The position numbers were made by a program, and so were the translations under genes. From an uncultured Campylobacter sp. (GTDB lineage: Bacteria; Campylobacterota; Campylobacteria; Campylobacterales; Campylobacteraceae), in NCBI GenBank assembly GCA_938036585.1, contig CALHQN010000295.1, forward strand, positions 1-7,622: a stretch of DNA of 7,622 nucleotides, in the 5' to 3' direction. This document shows, one piece after another, positions 1 to 5,663 of the stretch. The notes under the pieces were generated by a model that made no database searches, had not been told where the DNA came from, and saw nothing but the letters and a program-made list of their open reading frames with translations. How positions within the stretch are numbered: position 1 is the first letter of the stretch; each line of letters begins with the position of its first letter.

Positions 1-94
1 AAAAAGCCCGCTTTGTTTTTTGTTGAAACAATTTAGCGTTAATCTGATCCATATGCTTCCAAATCTTTGGGAAAATATATTCAGATATATGCGT
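1..94 (-). CDS. partial small CDS at left edge, start uncertain
   Basis: The helicase frame continues open after its stop at 98-100 and runs off the window edge. It reads (T)HISEYIFPKIWKHMDQINA followed by a lysine-rich stretch, which is protein-like. The first ATG is at 52-50, preceded only by a weak GGA. The codon at 94-92 is ACG, placed behind GGGATAAAAG exactly as ATG sits behind GGATAAAAG in three genes further right (5353, 5787, 6251). The true start is therefore either the internal ATG at 52 or a non-canonical or mutated start at 94. Too little remains to assign a function. It would be the next gene of the leftward operon. Confidence 0.4.
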
Positions 95-97
95 CTT

Positions 98-1600
98 TTA
101 TCCCACTCTCAAAAACTCCGGCAAGCTCATCGCTACGCTCGGGTTATATTCGCTTTTTTCTCGGCTTACGCGCTTGATCTCGCTTAGCACTAGCTCGCGC
201 GTTTGCTCCAAACAGCCCTCGATCATTTTGTAAAATTCGGCCTCTTTGCGGCAGATATTTGCCAGCACGTTTGCCTCGGCTTCGCTCGTGATGATATAGC
301 AGGTCACTTCCCGCGTTTGGCCGTAGCGATAGACGCGGCGCAAGCTTTGGAAAAATCCCTCAAAACTATCCGATAGCGAGGCGTAGATTACGTTTGCGCA
401 GTGTTTTTGCCAGTTCATACCAAAGCCTGCGATCTTAGGTTTTGTGATGAGGCATTTTATTTTGCCGTTTGCAAAATCGCTCATCGCGCGCGCCTTAAAC
501 TCGTCGCTATCGCTTCCCTTGATCTCCACGCTATCCGCCACTAGCTTTTTGAGCATCGCGCCCTCGTCGTTTAGCTCGCACCAAATCAAAAAATTATCGT
601 TTGACGCATTGCAGATCTCGGCCACTTTTTCGCATCTTTGCTCCAGGCTGTCTTTTTTGGCTTGTCTGCGCTCTTGCAAGGTTTGCGCAGCTATCGCAAA
701 AAGCGAGCCCTTGCTTTGGCTCTCGACTTCGACGTGCTGCATTTTTAACGGCGGGAGCTTAAATTTAGCGTCCTCTTCCGCGCTATACCCTAGATCGGAG
801 GGCTTGGTAAAAAACACCGCCCACGAGCTGATAAATTTCCAAAACGGCTTAACTGCGTGGCCTTTTAGTATCCATTCAGACGTATCGCCGCCGTCATGCA
901 CGAAATACATCGAGAGCATTTCAGATAAGCTCATCACGTTTAAAAACTCCGTGTGATTGCCTAGTTCCGTGTAGTCGTTCGGGCTTGGAGTGGCCGAGCA
1001 AGCGAGCTTATAAGGCGTGTGCTTGTAGTTTTCGATGATTAAATTTCGCGTGGCCGAGGTATAGCTTTTTAGCCTTGAGCTCTCGTCCAGGACTAGCGCG
1101 ACAAACGCGTCCGGGTCAAATTTATCCAACTTTTCATAATTAGTAATGTTTATCCCGTTTATCACGTCGTCCGCGCTTTCGCAAAATTTAACGTCGTAGC
1201 CTAGGATATGTTTTATCTCCTCGATACTTTGAAATGCAACGGCAAGAGGCGTCACGATCAGCACGGGCGCGCGCTCTTTTTGCCAAATTTGATAAGCCCA
1301 CTCGCCTTGCATCGCCGTTTTGCCGCTACCGGTCATTGCAAATATCGCAAAATGCCCCTTTTTAAGCGCAAGATAAACGAGATCCTTTTGATAATCAAAC
1401 AGCGCGCCGTTTAGCTCGTCTCGCGATATTTCGATGCTTTTAAAGCTTGCGCGTTTTTGTTTCGTCTTTAAAAAGTCCTCATAGTTTTTTACTTCGCAGG
1501 ACGGCAAAGCCACCCTTTGCGACGAGGAGCTACGCTCCCTCGACCCACCTAAAGCACATCGCGGCGTGTCGGCCGCGCCGTAGTTTTTACCATCTTGCAT
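98..1600 (-). CDS. phage SNF2-type DEAD/DEAH helicase
   Basis: Superfamily 2 helicase/translocase of 500 aa, expected to use ATP to move on or remodel DNA during phage replication or recombination. Visible motifs: Walker A MTGSGKT (about residues 89-95), Walker B DESS (172-175, in place of DEAH), motif III SATPSPND (202-209) and the arginine-finger motif FQSLRRVYRYGQ (417-428). The stretch ELGNHTEF...FVHDGGDTSEW...SWAVFF..PSDLGY is characteristic of a helicase family common in tailed phages, usually next to a DNA methyltransferase as here. I chose ATG at 1600 because AAAGGGAA lies 4-5 nt upstream; a TTG 27 nt earlier has no such site and would overlap the preceding gene. Odd point: residues 5-40 contain an apparent 33-residue insertion bounded by KNY repeats; family members normally begin near the NYEDFLKTK segment. 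The exact biochemical role is not deducible from sequence. Confidence 0.9.
   Translation of the reverse strand: MQDGKNYGAADTPRCALGGSRERSSSSQRVALPSCEVKNYEDFLKTKQKRASFKSIEISRDELNGALFDYQKDLVYLALKKGHFAIFAMTGSGKTAMQGEWAYQIWQKERAPVLIVTPLAVAFQSIEEIKHILGYDVKFCESADDVINGINITNYEKLDKFDPDAFVALVLDESSRLKSYTSATRNLIIENYKHTPYKLACSATPSPNDYTELGNHTEFLNVMSLSEMLSMYFVHDGGDTSEWILKGHAVKPFWKFISSWAVFFTKPSDLGYSAEEDAKFKLPPLKMQHVEVESQSKGSLFAIAAQTLQERRQAKKDSLEQRCEKVAEICNASNDNFLIWCELNDEGAMLKKLVADSVEIKGSDSDEFKARAMSDFANGKIKCLITKPKIAGFGMNWQKHCANVIYASLSDSFEGFFQSLRRVYRYGQTREVTCYIITSEAEANVLANICRKEAEFYKMIEGCLEQTRELVLSEIKRVSREKSEYNPSVAMSLPEFLRVG
1482..1590. repeat. hairpin-rich element inserted in helicase N-terminus
   Basis: Two near-identical direct repeats, TAGTTTTTTAC (1482-1492) and TAGTTTTTAC (1581-1590), lie 99 bp apart and each encodes KNY in the helicase frame. 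Between them are three consecutive inverted repeats: 1560-1577 (CGCGGC, 6-nt loop, GCCGCG), 1523-1542 (CGAGGAGC, TAC, GCTCC plus one bulge, TCG) and 1504-1520 (GCAAAG, 5-nt loop, CTTTGC). The spacing is a multiple of three and no stop is introduced. This is the form of a small palindromic element inserted in frame, as known for Rickettsia palindromic elements. Insertion is inferred; the repeats and hairpins are seen directly. Confidence 0.6.
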
Positions 1601-1614
1601 AAAATTTCCCTTTA

Positions 1615-1902
1615 TCAAATAATACAATTCTTGAAAAAGTCGGGCATTGAGCGGATTTTGCCGTTATCGCTTAATGTGGCGATCACCTCAAAATGCTCAT
1701 GCTCGTCCAAACATCCGATCGCTTTTCTCATCGCTTCGCGCCTCGCGTTTTCTAGCTCTTGTTTTAGGACGCTTATGTCCTCGCCCGATCTCTTTGCTTT
1801 GAAAAATGCCATTTGAAGCGCGCTGTATCGCCTAATCTCAGGCTTACACTCGGCTTTAACTTTGCTAGCGTAGAAGTCTTGGATTTCTTTTGCCTTATCC
1901 AC
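1615..1902 (-). CDS. small helical protein between methyltransferase and helicase
   Basis: A 95-aa hypothetical protein starting at GTG 1902. AAAGG, overlapping the stop codon of the methyltransferase gene, lies 6 nt upstream of the start, and the intergenic gap is only 9 nt, so translation is probably coupled. The sequence is largely charged and helical (KAKEIQDFYASKVKAE, then FFKAKRSGEDISVLKQELENARREAMRKA), with a C-terminal segment HFEVIATLSDNGKIRSMPDF. No catalytic motif or membrane segment is visible. The position between the methyltransferase and the helicase suggests that it works with one of them, for example as an accessory factor, but that is inference. I do not recognise the family. 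Confidence 0.75.
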   Translation of the reverse strand: MDKAKEIQDFYASKVKAECKPEIRRYSALQMAFFKAKRSGEDISVLKQELENARREAMRKAIGCLDEHEHFEVIATLSDNGKIRSMPDFFKNCII

Positions 1903-1911
1903 TGCCGGCCT

Positions 1912-2847
1912 TTAAAAGAGCGACCCTTGGGCGCGTTCTCGCAAGGCTAGCTCGCAGTTTTTCGCCGCAACGTTAAAATAAGAGCTCTTTAGCTCGATGC
2001 CTATCCCCTTGCGGTTCATTTTTAGGGATTGATAAACCTCGCTGCCGATACCCAAAAACGGAGTAAATACGACGTCGCCCTCGTTCGTCCATAGCTGAAG
2101 CGCGCGCTCTATAACGTCAAGCTGGAGAGGACAAATATGCTTCTCGTCCTCGTCGTCGCGGCTACCTTTTAGGCTTAGCGTGTTGCTTGGGTTGATGTCC
2201 ATCCAAACCGGGCTCGCGTATCTTTGCCATACTTCGATACTCCCGCGGTTTAGGTTGCCTTTTTCTTCGTCAAATTTAGACGCGATCGGCGCACCGTCGC
2301 CGCAGTAGTATTTTAGTCCGCCCTCGATCGGCTCGGCGTTTATGCCCGGTTTTCTCATCGTGACGAGGTAGTCGGGTATCCCTTGGCGGCTCATTGCGCT
2401 ATCTTTTACGAGCTGCTTATGAAGCAGGCCGAGCGCCTTGGTGCGTTGCTGAGCGATTACGGGATCTTTCCAGATGCAAACCTCAGAGTGAAAAATAAAG
2501 CCCACGCTCTCAAAAAGGCGTATCAGCTCGCCCCTAAAATCGCGAATCCCGATAAAGCCGTCTCTAACCTTTGAAGTCGGCAAATTCATGCAGTGAAAAC
2601 TCATGAGCCGCCCGCTTTTTAGGATACGAAATAGCTCTTTTGCTAAAAACGCAAAATGCTCCATAAATTCGCCCTTTTCGGAGTTGCCCATATCTCGATC
2701 GGAATTTGAATAAGTGTAAAGGCTATCAAACGGCGGCGAGTAAATGATATAGCCTACGCTCTCATCATTTAGAGCCTTAACTACTTCGCAGCTGTCGCCG
2801 TTATAAATGGCATAATCGTCCGCTACGACTTGATTTATCACGTTCAT
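1912..2847 (-). CDS. phage DNA (N4-cytosine or N6-adenine) methyltransferase
   Basis: A 311-aa S-adenosylmethionine-dependent DNA amino-methyltransferase of the beta class: catalytic motif IV, YSPPF (residues 36-40), precedes the AdoMet-binding motif I, FTPFLGIGSEVY (261-272), followed by GIGIELKSSYF (281-291). SPPF rather than DPPY leaves N4-cytosine and N6-adenine both possible. Blocks such as LYTYSNSDRDMGNS, FHCMNLPTSK, KALGLLHKQLVKDS, SRQGIPDYLVTMRKPG and WQRYASPVWMDINPS are highly typical of a methyltransferase carried by many tailed phages beside an SNF2-type helicase. The start ATG overlaps the stop of the preceding HTH gene in an ATGA arrangement, with GAGG sites just upstream. No restriction endonuclease is in the window, so protection of phage DNA against host restriction, or regulation of replication or packaging, is more likely than a restriction-modification system. 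The target sequence cannot be read from the protein. Confidence 0.92.
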   Translation of the reverse strand: MNVINQVVADDYAIYNGDSCEVVKALNDESVGYIIYSPPFDSLYTYSNSDRDMGNSEKGEFMEHFAFLAKELFRILKSGRLMSFHCMNLPTSKVRDGFIGIRDFRGELIRLFESVGFIFHSEVCIWKDPVIAQQRTKALGLLHKQLVKDSAMSRQGIPDYLVTMRKPGINAEPIEGGLKYYCGDGAPIASKFDEEKGNLNRGSIEVWQRYASPVWMDINPSNTLSLKGSRDDEDEKHICPLQLDVIERALQLWTNEGDVVFTPFLGIGSEVYQSLKMNRKGIGIELKSSYFNVAAKNCELALRERAQGSLF

Positions 2848-3026
2848 GCCTCTTTACCTCTAATCATCTCTAAAATCTCGTCTTTATCGACAAACACGCT
2901 GCGGCCAGTTACGGCGTAGCGCTTGATAATCCCTTTTTGCGCCCATTTCTTGATCGTCACTACCGCAACGCCTAGCATTTTTGCCGCCTGCGCGTAGCTG
3001 ATAAAATTTATTTGATTTTGATGCAT
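2844..3026 (-). CDS. AlpA/MerR-type helix-turn-helix DNA-binding protein
   Basis: A 60-aa protein with the pattern of the excisionase/AlpA (HTH_17) fold: ISYAQAAKMLGVAVVTIKKWAQKG (about residues 9-32) forms the helix-turn-helix, followed by a beta-wing RYAVTGRSVFVDKDEI and a short C-terminal helix. I start it at ATG 3026, which has GAGGAG 5 nt upstream. A GTG at 3032 overlaps that site and is less likely. Its stop overlaps the methyltransferase start by 4 nt, so the two are translationally coupled. Such proteins act as excisionases, transcription regulators, or helpers of a neighbouring enzyme. With no integrase in the window, a local regulator is as likely as an excisionase. Confidence 0.8.
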   Translation of the reverse strand: MHQNQINFISYAQAAKMLGVAVVTIKKWAQKGIIKRYAVTGRSVFVDKDEILEMIRGKEA

Positions 3027-3028
3027 TT

Positions 3029-3205
3029 TCACTCCTCGTTTGCCGCGCCCTCGATCGGCTTTTCGTTTTTCGCCTTGATCTGCATGGCGATTTTTATATG
3101 CTCCTCGTTCGGATACCTTTTGATTAAATTTTCTATACCTTCGATCGTGAAGTATTTACAAACCTTAAGCGCCTTTATGTGCTCATCTACGTTAAATTTT
3201 CCCAC
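3029..3205 (-). CDS. small hypothetical protein (58 aa)
   Basis: A short gene starting at GTG 3205, with an excellent ribosome site AAAGGGG 6 nt upstream, and ending in TGA at 3029-3031, two bases before the next ATG. Its last two codons (GAG GAG) form the ribosome site of the following HTH gene, so the two are coupled. The protein begins MGKFNVDEHIKALKVCKYF, continues with IEGIENLIKRYPNEEHIKIA and ends in a charged tail. It is soluble and helical, with no motif that I recognise. The tight fit between its neighbours and the strong ribosome site argue that it is real. Confidence 0.75.
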   Translation of the reverse strand: MGKFNVDEHIKALKVCKYFTIEGIENLIKRYPNEEHIKIAMQIKAKNEKPIEGAANEE

Positions 3206-3216
3206 TTTTTACCCCT

Positions 3217-4122
3217 TTAAAAAATAGTTTTGCTTAAATTTAATCGCTTGCGCATATCCCTGAAATATGCGATTTGTTCGTTAAATTTGCCAAGATAGAC
3301 GCCAAAAGGAAACTCGCCCGTGAGCTTATCCGCGATCTCGTCCATCACCTCAACGCACTCCTTAAAGTTTTCGTTTTCAATAAAATCCATAAATTTACCC
3401 TTGAGCCGAAACGTAACTTCAAGGCGCTTCCAGTCCTTAAATTTCTCGTCTATTTTTTGCTTGTGGTAGTTCGTTTGCTTTTCGAATTTGTCGTATAAAC
3501 AAACCTTATCCACGGCGTAAAACTTCCCGCTTTTTAGTCCGCGATTGGCGTAAATGCTAGTTTTAAAACTGATCACGTCATCGGCACACTCTTTTACGGA
3601 CTCTTTAAATTTGCCTTTGGCTTTAGAATTCACGTCGCAAGGGTCTTTAAAATCCACCGCGACATCCCAACTATAAGGTTTAAAACGCCGTAAAAACTTG
3701 CCCAAAATTCGGTAAGTCTCTTTAAAAATATCCCTGCTAGGCTGAAATAGCCCAGCAAATACAACGCAAACGTAATAGCCAAAGGGCTTTTTACGCTTCT
3801 TGCAAAGATCGTTTAACTCGCTAGAGTTTTCGACCACCAACATCGTATTACTTAAGCTTTTCGTGCCGCGCTTAAAGCTGACATAGCGGATTTTAAAGGG
3901 GTGCTTTTCGTCCGCATCAAAAAGCGGCTTATTTGCGCCCTTAAATTTATACTCCGCATAATCCTTGACCGTTTTATTTCGGCTTATTAGCCGCAGCTTT
4001 CCCAAAAGTTCAATCTTTTTTAAAAAGCCGTTTAGCGTGGCCTTAGGCATCACAAAACGGATGCTATCTATCCCGCAATCGACAATGTCCTCTGCGCTAA
4101 ATTTAGGCGTTTTGGGCTTCAT
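3217..4122 (-). CDS. replication initiator-like protein (Rep_trans/RstA-like)
   Basis: A 301-aa basic protein. Its layout resembles rolling-circle replication initiators of the Rep_trans/RstA/plasmid RepC type: an N-terminal beta segment DCGIDSIRFVMPKATL (15-30), a central YSWDVAVDFKD (150-160) matching the acidic metal-binding strand (R/W-x-D-hAxDD), and a C-terminal block TSIYANRGLKSGKFYAV..VCLYDKFEKQ (188-216) followed by WKRLEVTFRLKG (231-242), the usual Y-D-K then R-x-E-hxxR order. In that family a tyrosine nicks the origin; Y191 and Y210 are candidates, but I cannot say which. The start ATG abuts the TAG of the upstream gene (TAGATG), with no strong ribosome site, so translation is probably coupled. 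The family call rests on pattern recall. An alternative is an unrelated phage early protein of similar size. Confidence 0.55.
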   Translation of the reverse strand: MKPKTPKFSAEDIVDCGIDSIRFVMPKATLNGFLKKIELLGKLRLISRNKTVKDYAEYKFKGANKPLFDADEKHPFKIRYVSFKRGTKSLSNTMLVVENSSELNDLCKKRKKPFGYYVCVVFAGLFQPSRDIFKETYRILGKFLRRFKPYSWDVAVDFKDPCDVNSKAKGKFKESVKECADDVISFKTSIYANRGLKSGKFYAVDKVCLYDKFEKQTNYHKQKIDEKFKDWKRLEVTFRLKGKFMDFIENENFKECVEVMDEIADKLTGEFPFGVYLGKFNEQIAYFRDMRKRLNLSKTIF

Positions 4123-4317
4123 CTACTGCACCGCGAGCCAACTATCCATTTTTTGTTTGATTTCAGTGATTAGGTCGTCCGCCTGCTCTGTTTCGTTTTG
4201 TTCCACGAGCTCGGCAAGCTCATCAAGATCGGCTTCAATCTCCTCGAAAAATGAGGCGATTAGCTCTTTGATCTCGTCTTTGGCGTTTTTTAACGCATCG
4301 CTTATTTTTTTACTCAT
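4123..4317 (-). CDS. small acidic coiled-coil protein
   Basis: A 64-aa protein starting at ATG 4317, which has GAGG 6 nt upstream and overlaps the end of the preceding gene by 8 nt (ATGAGTAA). A TTG at 4353 gives a longer reading but has no ribosome site. The sequence is acidic and helical throughout (DELAELVEQNETEQADDLI and flanks), with heptad-like hydrophobic spacing, suggesting a coiled coil or oligomer. It sits immediately before the initiator-like gene with no gap, so it could be a partner of that protein. The function is unknown. Confidence 0.75.
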   Translation of the reverse strand: MSKKISDALKNAKDEIKELIASFFEEIEADLDELAELVEQNETEQADDLITEIKQKMDSWLAVQ

Positions 4318-4555
4318 TGCCCGCCTCTTTGTCTTTGTCCTCTTTTTTGACAACCTCGACGGACATCTTGAGCCCGTGCGAAATTTGGACGTCCGATAAG
4401 TCGTCCGTGTTCAGCTCTCGCTTTAGCTCGCGCTCTAGGTTTTCTAGAGTTTCAAGGTAGCTTTTTTTATCCTCTTTAAGCTCTTTTATCTGCTCCTCTA
4501 TCCTCTCGATCCCCGACTTAACCTCAAAAAATCGTTTCAAATTTTGAATTAGCAT
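4310..4555 (-). CDS. coiled-coil small protein
   Basis: An 81-aa protein starting at ATG 4555, preceded by AAAGGA at 6 nt. The ATG shares one base with the stop of the upstream gene (TAATG), so translation is coupled. A GTG 42 nt earlier gives a longer frame but lacks a ribosome site. Residues about 10-50 (SGIERIEEQIKELKEDKKS, then LETLENLERELKREL) have clear heptads and very high Glu/Lys content. The tail is charged. It is probably a dimeric coiled-coil accessory protein. I recognise no specific family. Confidence 0.75.
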   Translation of the reverse strand: MLIQNLKRFFEVKSGIERIEEQIKELKEDKKSYLETLENLERELKRELNTDDLSDVQISHGLKMSVEVVKKEDKDKEAGNE

Positions 4556-4746
4556 TATTTTTCCTTTATATCCACGATCGCGCCGCCTAGCCTGCACGCG
4601 ATGAAGCCGTCCGCATTTACGTAGTAGTGCGACCTGCTAAAGATCGCGCCGCTCGCTCCTTTAAATTTCCTATCCTTTTCCTTTGCTCGGCACGGCTCAA
4701 CTGAGCGATGCGAGAGAATTTGTTTTAAAATTTGGATTATTCGCAC
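4555..4746 (-). CDS. small hypothetical protein (63 aa)
   Basis: Starts at GTG 4746, with a strong GGAGG ribosome site 6 nt upstream, and ends at 4555. The sequence is basic at the N-terminus (MRIIQILKQILSHRS) and has a likely beta-rich second half (GAIFSRSHYYVNADGFIA, then RLGGAIVDIKEK). Its first 50 nt overlap, in another frame, the end of the preceding gene. No motif is recognised. The ribosome site, located inside the upstream gene, is the strongest evidence that the gene is translated. Confidence 0.65.
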   Translation of the reverse strand: MRIIQILKQILSHRSVEPCRAKEKDRKFKGASGAIFSRSHYYVNADGFIACRLGGAIVDIKEK

Positions 4747-4885
4747 TTTTTGCCTCCGCTTTGCCTAGCTTTGCGCCGCGTTTAATCCCGCGGATCTCGC
4801 CCTTTGGAGTTAGTTTAACCTCAAACCCCACCATCGCCATTTTTGCTTGAAATATCGCAAAATCAACCGCTTTTTTATTTAGCAT
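4697..4885 (-). CDS. small basic hypothetical protein (62 aa)
   Basis: Starts at ATG 4885, four bases after the stop of the preceding gene; the ribosome site is poor (GCGAGC before an A-run), so it probably depends on coupling. The protein begins MLNKKAVDFAIFQAKMAMV, continues GFEVKLTPKGEIRGIKRG and ends in a Lys/Ala/Ser/Asn-rich tail. The first half could form a helix followed by a beta hairpin; the tail looks disordered. The last 50 nt overlap the next gene. I do not recognise the family. Confidence 0.6.
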   Translation of the reverse strand: MLNKKAVDFAIFQAKMAMVGFEVKLTPKGEIRGIKRGAKLGKAEAKSANNPNFKTNSLASLS

Positions 4886-4889
4886 TTTT

Positions 4890-5123
4890 TTAGCTCGCTT
4901 TCTTGTTTTTGTTCAAAAAGACATATCCCGCGCAAGTGCCGTCGCCCACTCGGACGTTTTTAGCCGCGCGCCACTCGATCCCGTCGCTTTCTAGTATTTT
5001 CGCGTTCTCCTTACTTACGTATCCGCCTTTTAAGCCGCCCGTGCTTTTGATCCCGCGCATTTCGCAGTAGTCCTTCATCGTCCATCTCGTTTTTTCGTAA
5101 ATTAACTGCGCTAGAGTTTTCAT
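4890..5123 (-). CDS. putative phage DNA-binding regulator
   Basis: A 77-aa protein starting at ATG 5123, with GGAGGAGG 7 nt upstream; an earlier TTG at 5150 is less likely. The N-terminal half, LAQLIYEKTRWTMKDYCEMRGI then TGGLKGGYVSKENAKILESDGI, has the shape of a short helix-turn-helix domain in which a helical segment is followed by a G-rich turn and a recognition-like helix. Similar short proteins occur in the early regions of Mu-like and other phages, as Cro- or CII-like regulators. The C-terminus (NVRVGDGTCAGYVFLNKNKK) looks like a beta strand plus a basic tail. Assignment as a DNA-binding protein is tentative. Confidence 0.55.
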   Translation of the reverse strand: MKTLAQLIYEKTRWTMKDYCEMRGIKSTGGLKGGYVSKENAKILESDGIEWRAAKNVRVGDGTCAGYVFLNKNKKAS

Positions 5124-5146
5124 TAACTCGCCTCCTCCTTTAAATT

Positions 5147-5353
5147 TCAAATCAAAAAGCCGTATTTGAGCTCAAATTTCTGCATCGCATCCTTAAAATC
5201 CTCGCAGTCTTGCAAAAACTCCTCGCCCAAATCGCTATTTATTAACTTGATTATCTTTTGGCAGATCGTTTTTCGCCTGGCGATCTCGCGCTCCAGCTCC
5301 TCATTGACCGCGATATTCAAATATGCCTCTTGTTTAAACTCGTCTTTTGTCAT
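5147..5353 (-). CDS. small helical hypothetical protein (68 aa)
   Basis: Starts at ATG 5353 with AAAGGA 6 nt upstream and ends in TGA at 5147, 23 nt before the next start. It is acidic and helical (MTKDEFKQEAYLNIAVNEEL, then EREIARRKTICQKIIKLINS), with no membrane segment or catalytic motif. It is the first leftward gene after the divergent region shared with the plus-strand gene at 5442. Its start region is identical over 19 bp to that of the gene starting at 5787. The function is unknown. Confidence 0.7.
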   Translation of the reverse strand: MTKDEFKQEAYLNIAVNEELEREIARRKTICQKIIKLINSDLGEEFLQDCEDFKDAMQKFELKYGFLI

Positions 5354-5369
5354 CTTTTATCCTTTCAAA
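5351..5369 (-). repeat. repeated translation-initiation leader, copy 1
   Basis: The 19-bp block catcttttatcctttcaaa (plus-strand reading) occurs here and at 5785-5803. Its first 15 bp occur again at 6249-6263. On the minus strand each copy provides AAAGGATAAAAGATG, that is, the ribosome site, spacer and start codon of three different small genes. Confidence 0.8.
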
Positions 5370-5385
5370 TTTCGCTCTTTAAGCC

Positions 5386-5431
5386 CCTTTTTTGGGTAAA
5401 ATTTGAGTGCAAAATCAACGACCCAAAAAGG
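5386..5431. repeat. inverted repeat across plus-strand promoter and RBS
   Basis: CCTTTTTTGGGT (5386-5397) pairs with ACCCAAAAAGG (5421-5431), differing only by one extra T. The left arm touches the -10 box of the rightward promoter and the right arm enters the ribosome site of the gene at 5442. It may be an operator pair, or a hairpin in a leftward transcript that crosses the region. It is not followed by a T-run in a position that fits a terminator. Confidence 0.55.
5388..5409 (+). promoter_or_regulatory. rightward promoter of the 5442 gene
   Basis: A T-run (5388-5393) is followed by GGG and the -10 box TAAAAT (5397-5402), the Campylobacter-type layout of T-rich upstream DNA plus -10 with no clear -35. 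The start site would be near 5409, about 33 nt before the ATG at 5442. Confidence 0.6.
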
Positions 5432-5441
5432 AGCTAAAACA

Positions 5442-5663
5442 ATGAAATACCGCTACGAGATCAACGACGAAATAAGCTTTTTTATCGCGCCGCTTAGTTA
5501 CGGACATTTTGGGCTCTTTGTAAATGACGAGCTTTACGGAACGTATGCCAACGCGTCATTAGCCGCAGACGACGTTTATCACGGCTACACGGGCTTTGAC
5601 CTTTGGGATGACGAGGATCACGATGAGCCTTGCGACTTAAGCGAGTGGGAAGCAATTTTTTAA
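5442..5663 (+). CDS. small acidic hypothetical protein on the plus strand
   Basis: A 73-aa acidic protein starting at ATG 5442, with AAAAAGGAG 8 nt upstream; the TTG-initiated longer frame from 5403 would begin at the promoter and is rejected. The pattern (FGLFVNDELYGTYANASLAA, DDVYHGYTGFDLWDD, then DLSEWEAIF) recalls a widespread family of small proteins with a T-G-x-x-x-W-D core and a PxDLSEW end found on plasmids and phages. I cannot name the family or its function. The gene is opposite in direction to the surrounding operon and has its own promoter, as expected of a moron gene. Its 3' 170 nt lie opposite the extended reading of the leftward gene at 5787. Confidence 0.75.
   Translation: MKYRYEINDEISFFIAPLSYGHFGLFVNDELYGTYANASLAADDVYHGYTGFDLWDDEDHDEPCDLSEWEAIF

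Noticed and set aside
1..22. AAAGC-CC-GCTTT followed by T-run as a terminator
   Set aside because: The stem is only 5 bp with a 2-nt loop, and it lies inside an open reading frame that continues past the edge.
127..140. gctacgctc near the helicase 3' end as a second copy of the palindromic element
   Set aside because: Only 9 bases match, with no hairpin or flanking repeats; chance similarity.
444..956. 170-codon plus-strand ORF inside the helicase
   Set aside because: Shadow of the helicase, which has all its motifs on the other strand; no ribosome site or promoter supports it.
2383..2574. Plus-strand ORF inside the methyltransferase
   Set aside because: Antisense to conserved methyltransferase blocks (KALGLLHKQLVKDS region); no initiation signals.
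98..2847. Methyltransferase plus SNF2-type helicase as a DISARM- or restriction-like defence system
   Set aside because: No nuclease, DUF1998 or other DISARM components are present, and both proteins match a pair typical of phage genomes, so a phage function is the simpler reading.
3965..4399. 144-codon plus-strand ORF, serine/leucine-rich
   Set aside because: It is antisense to two coiled-coil genes and the start of the initiator-like gene, which have good ribosome sites and coupled starts. Its composition is what antisense readings of Glu/Lys-rich genes give.
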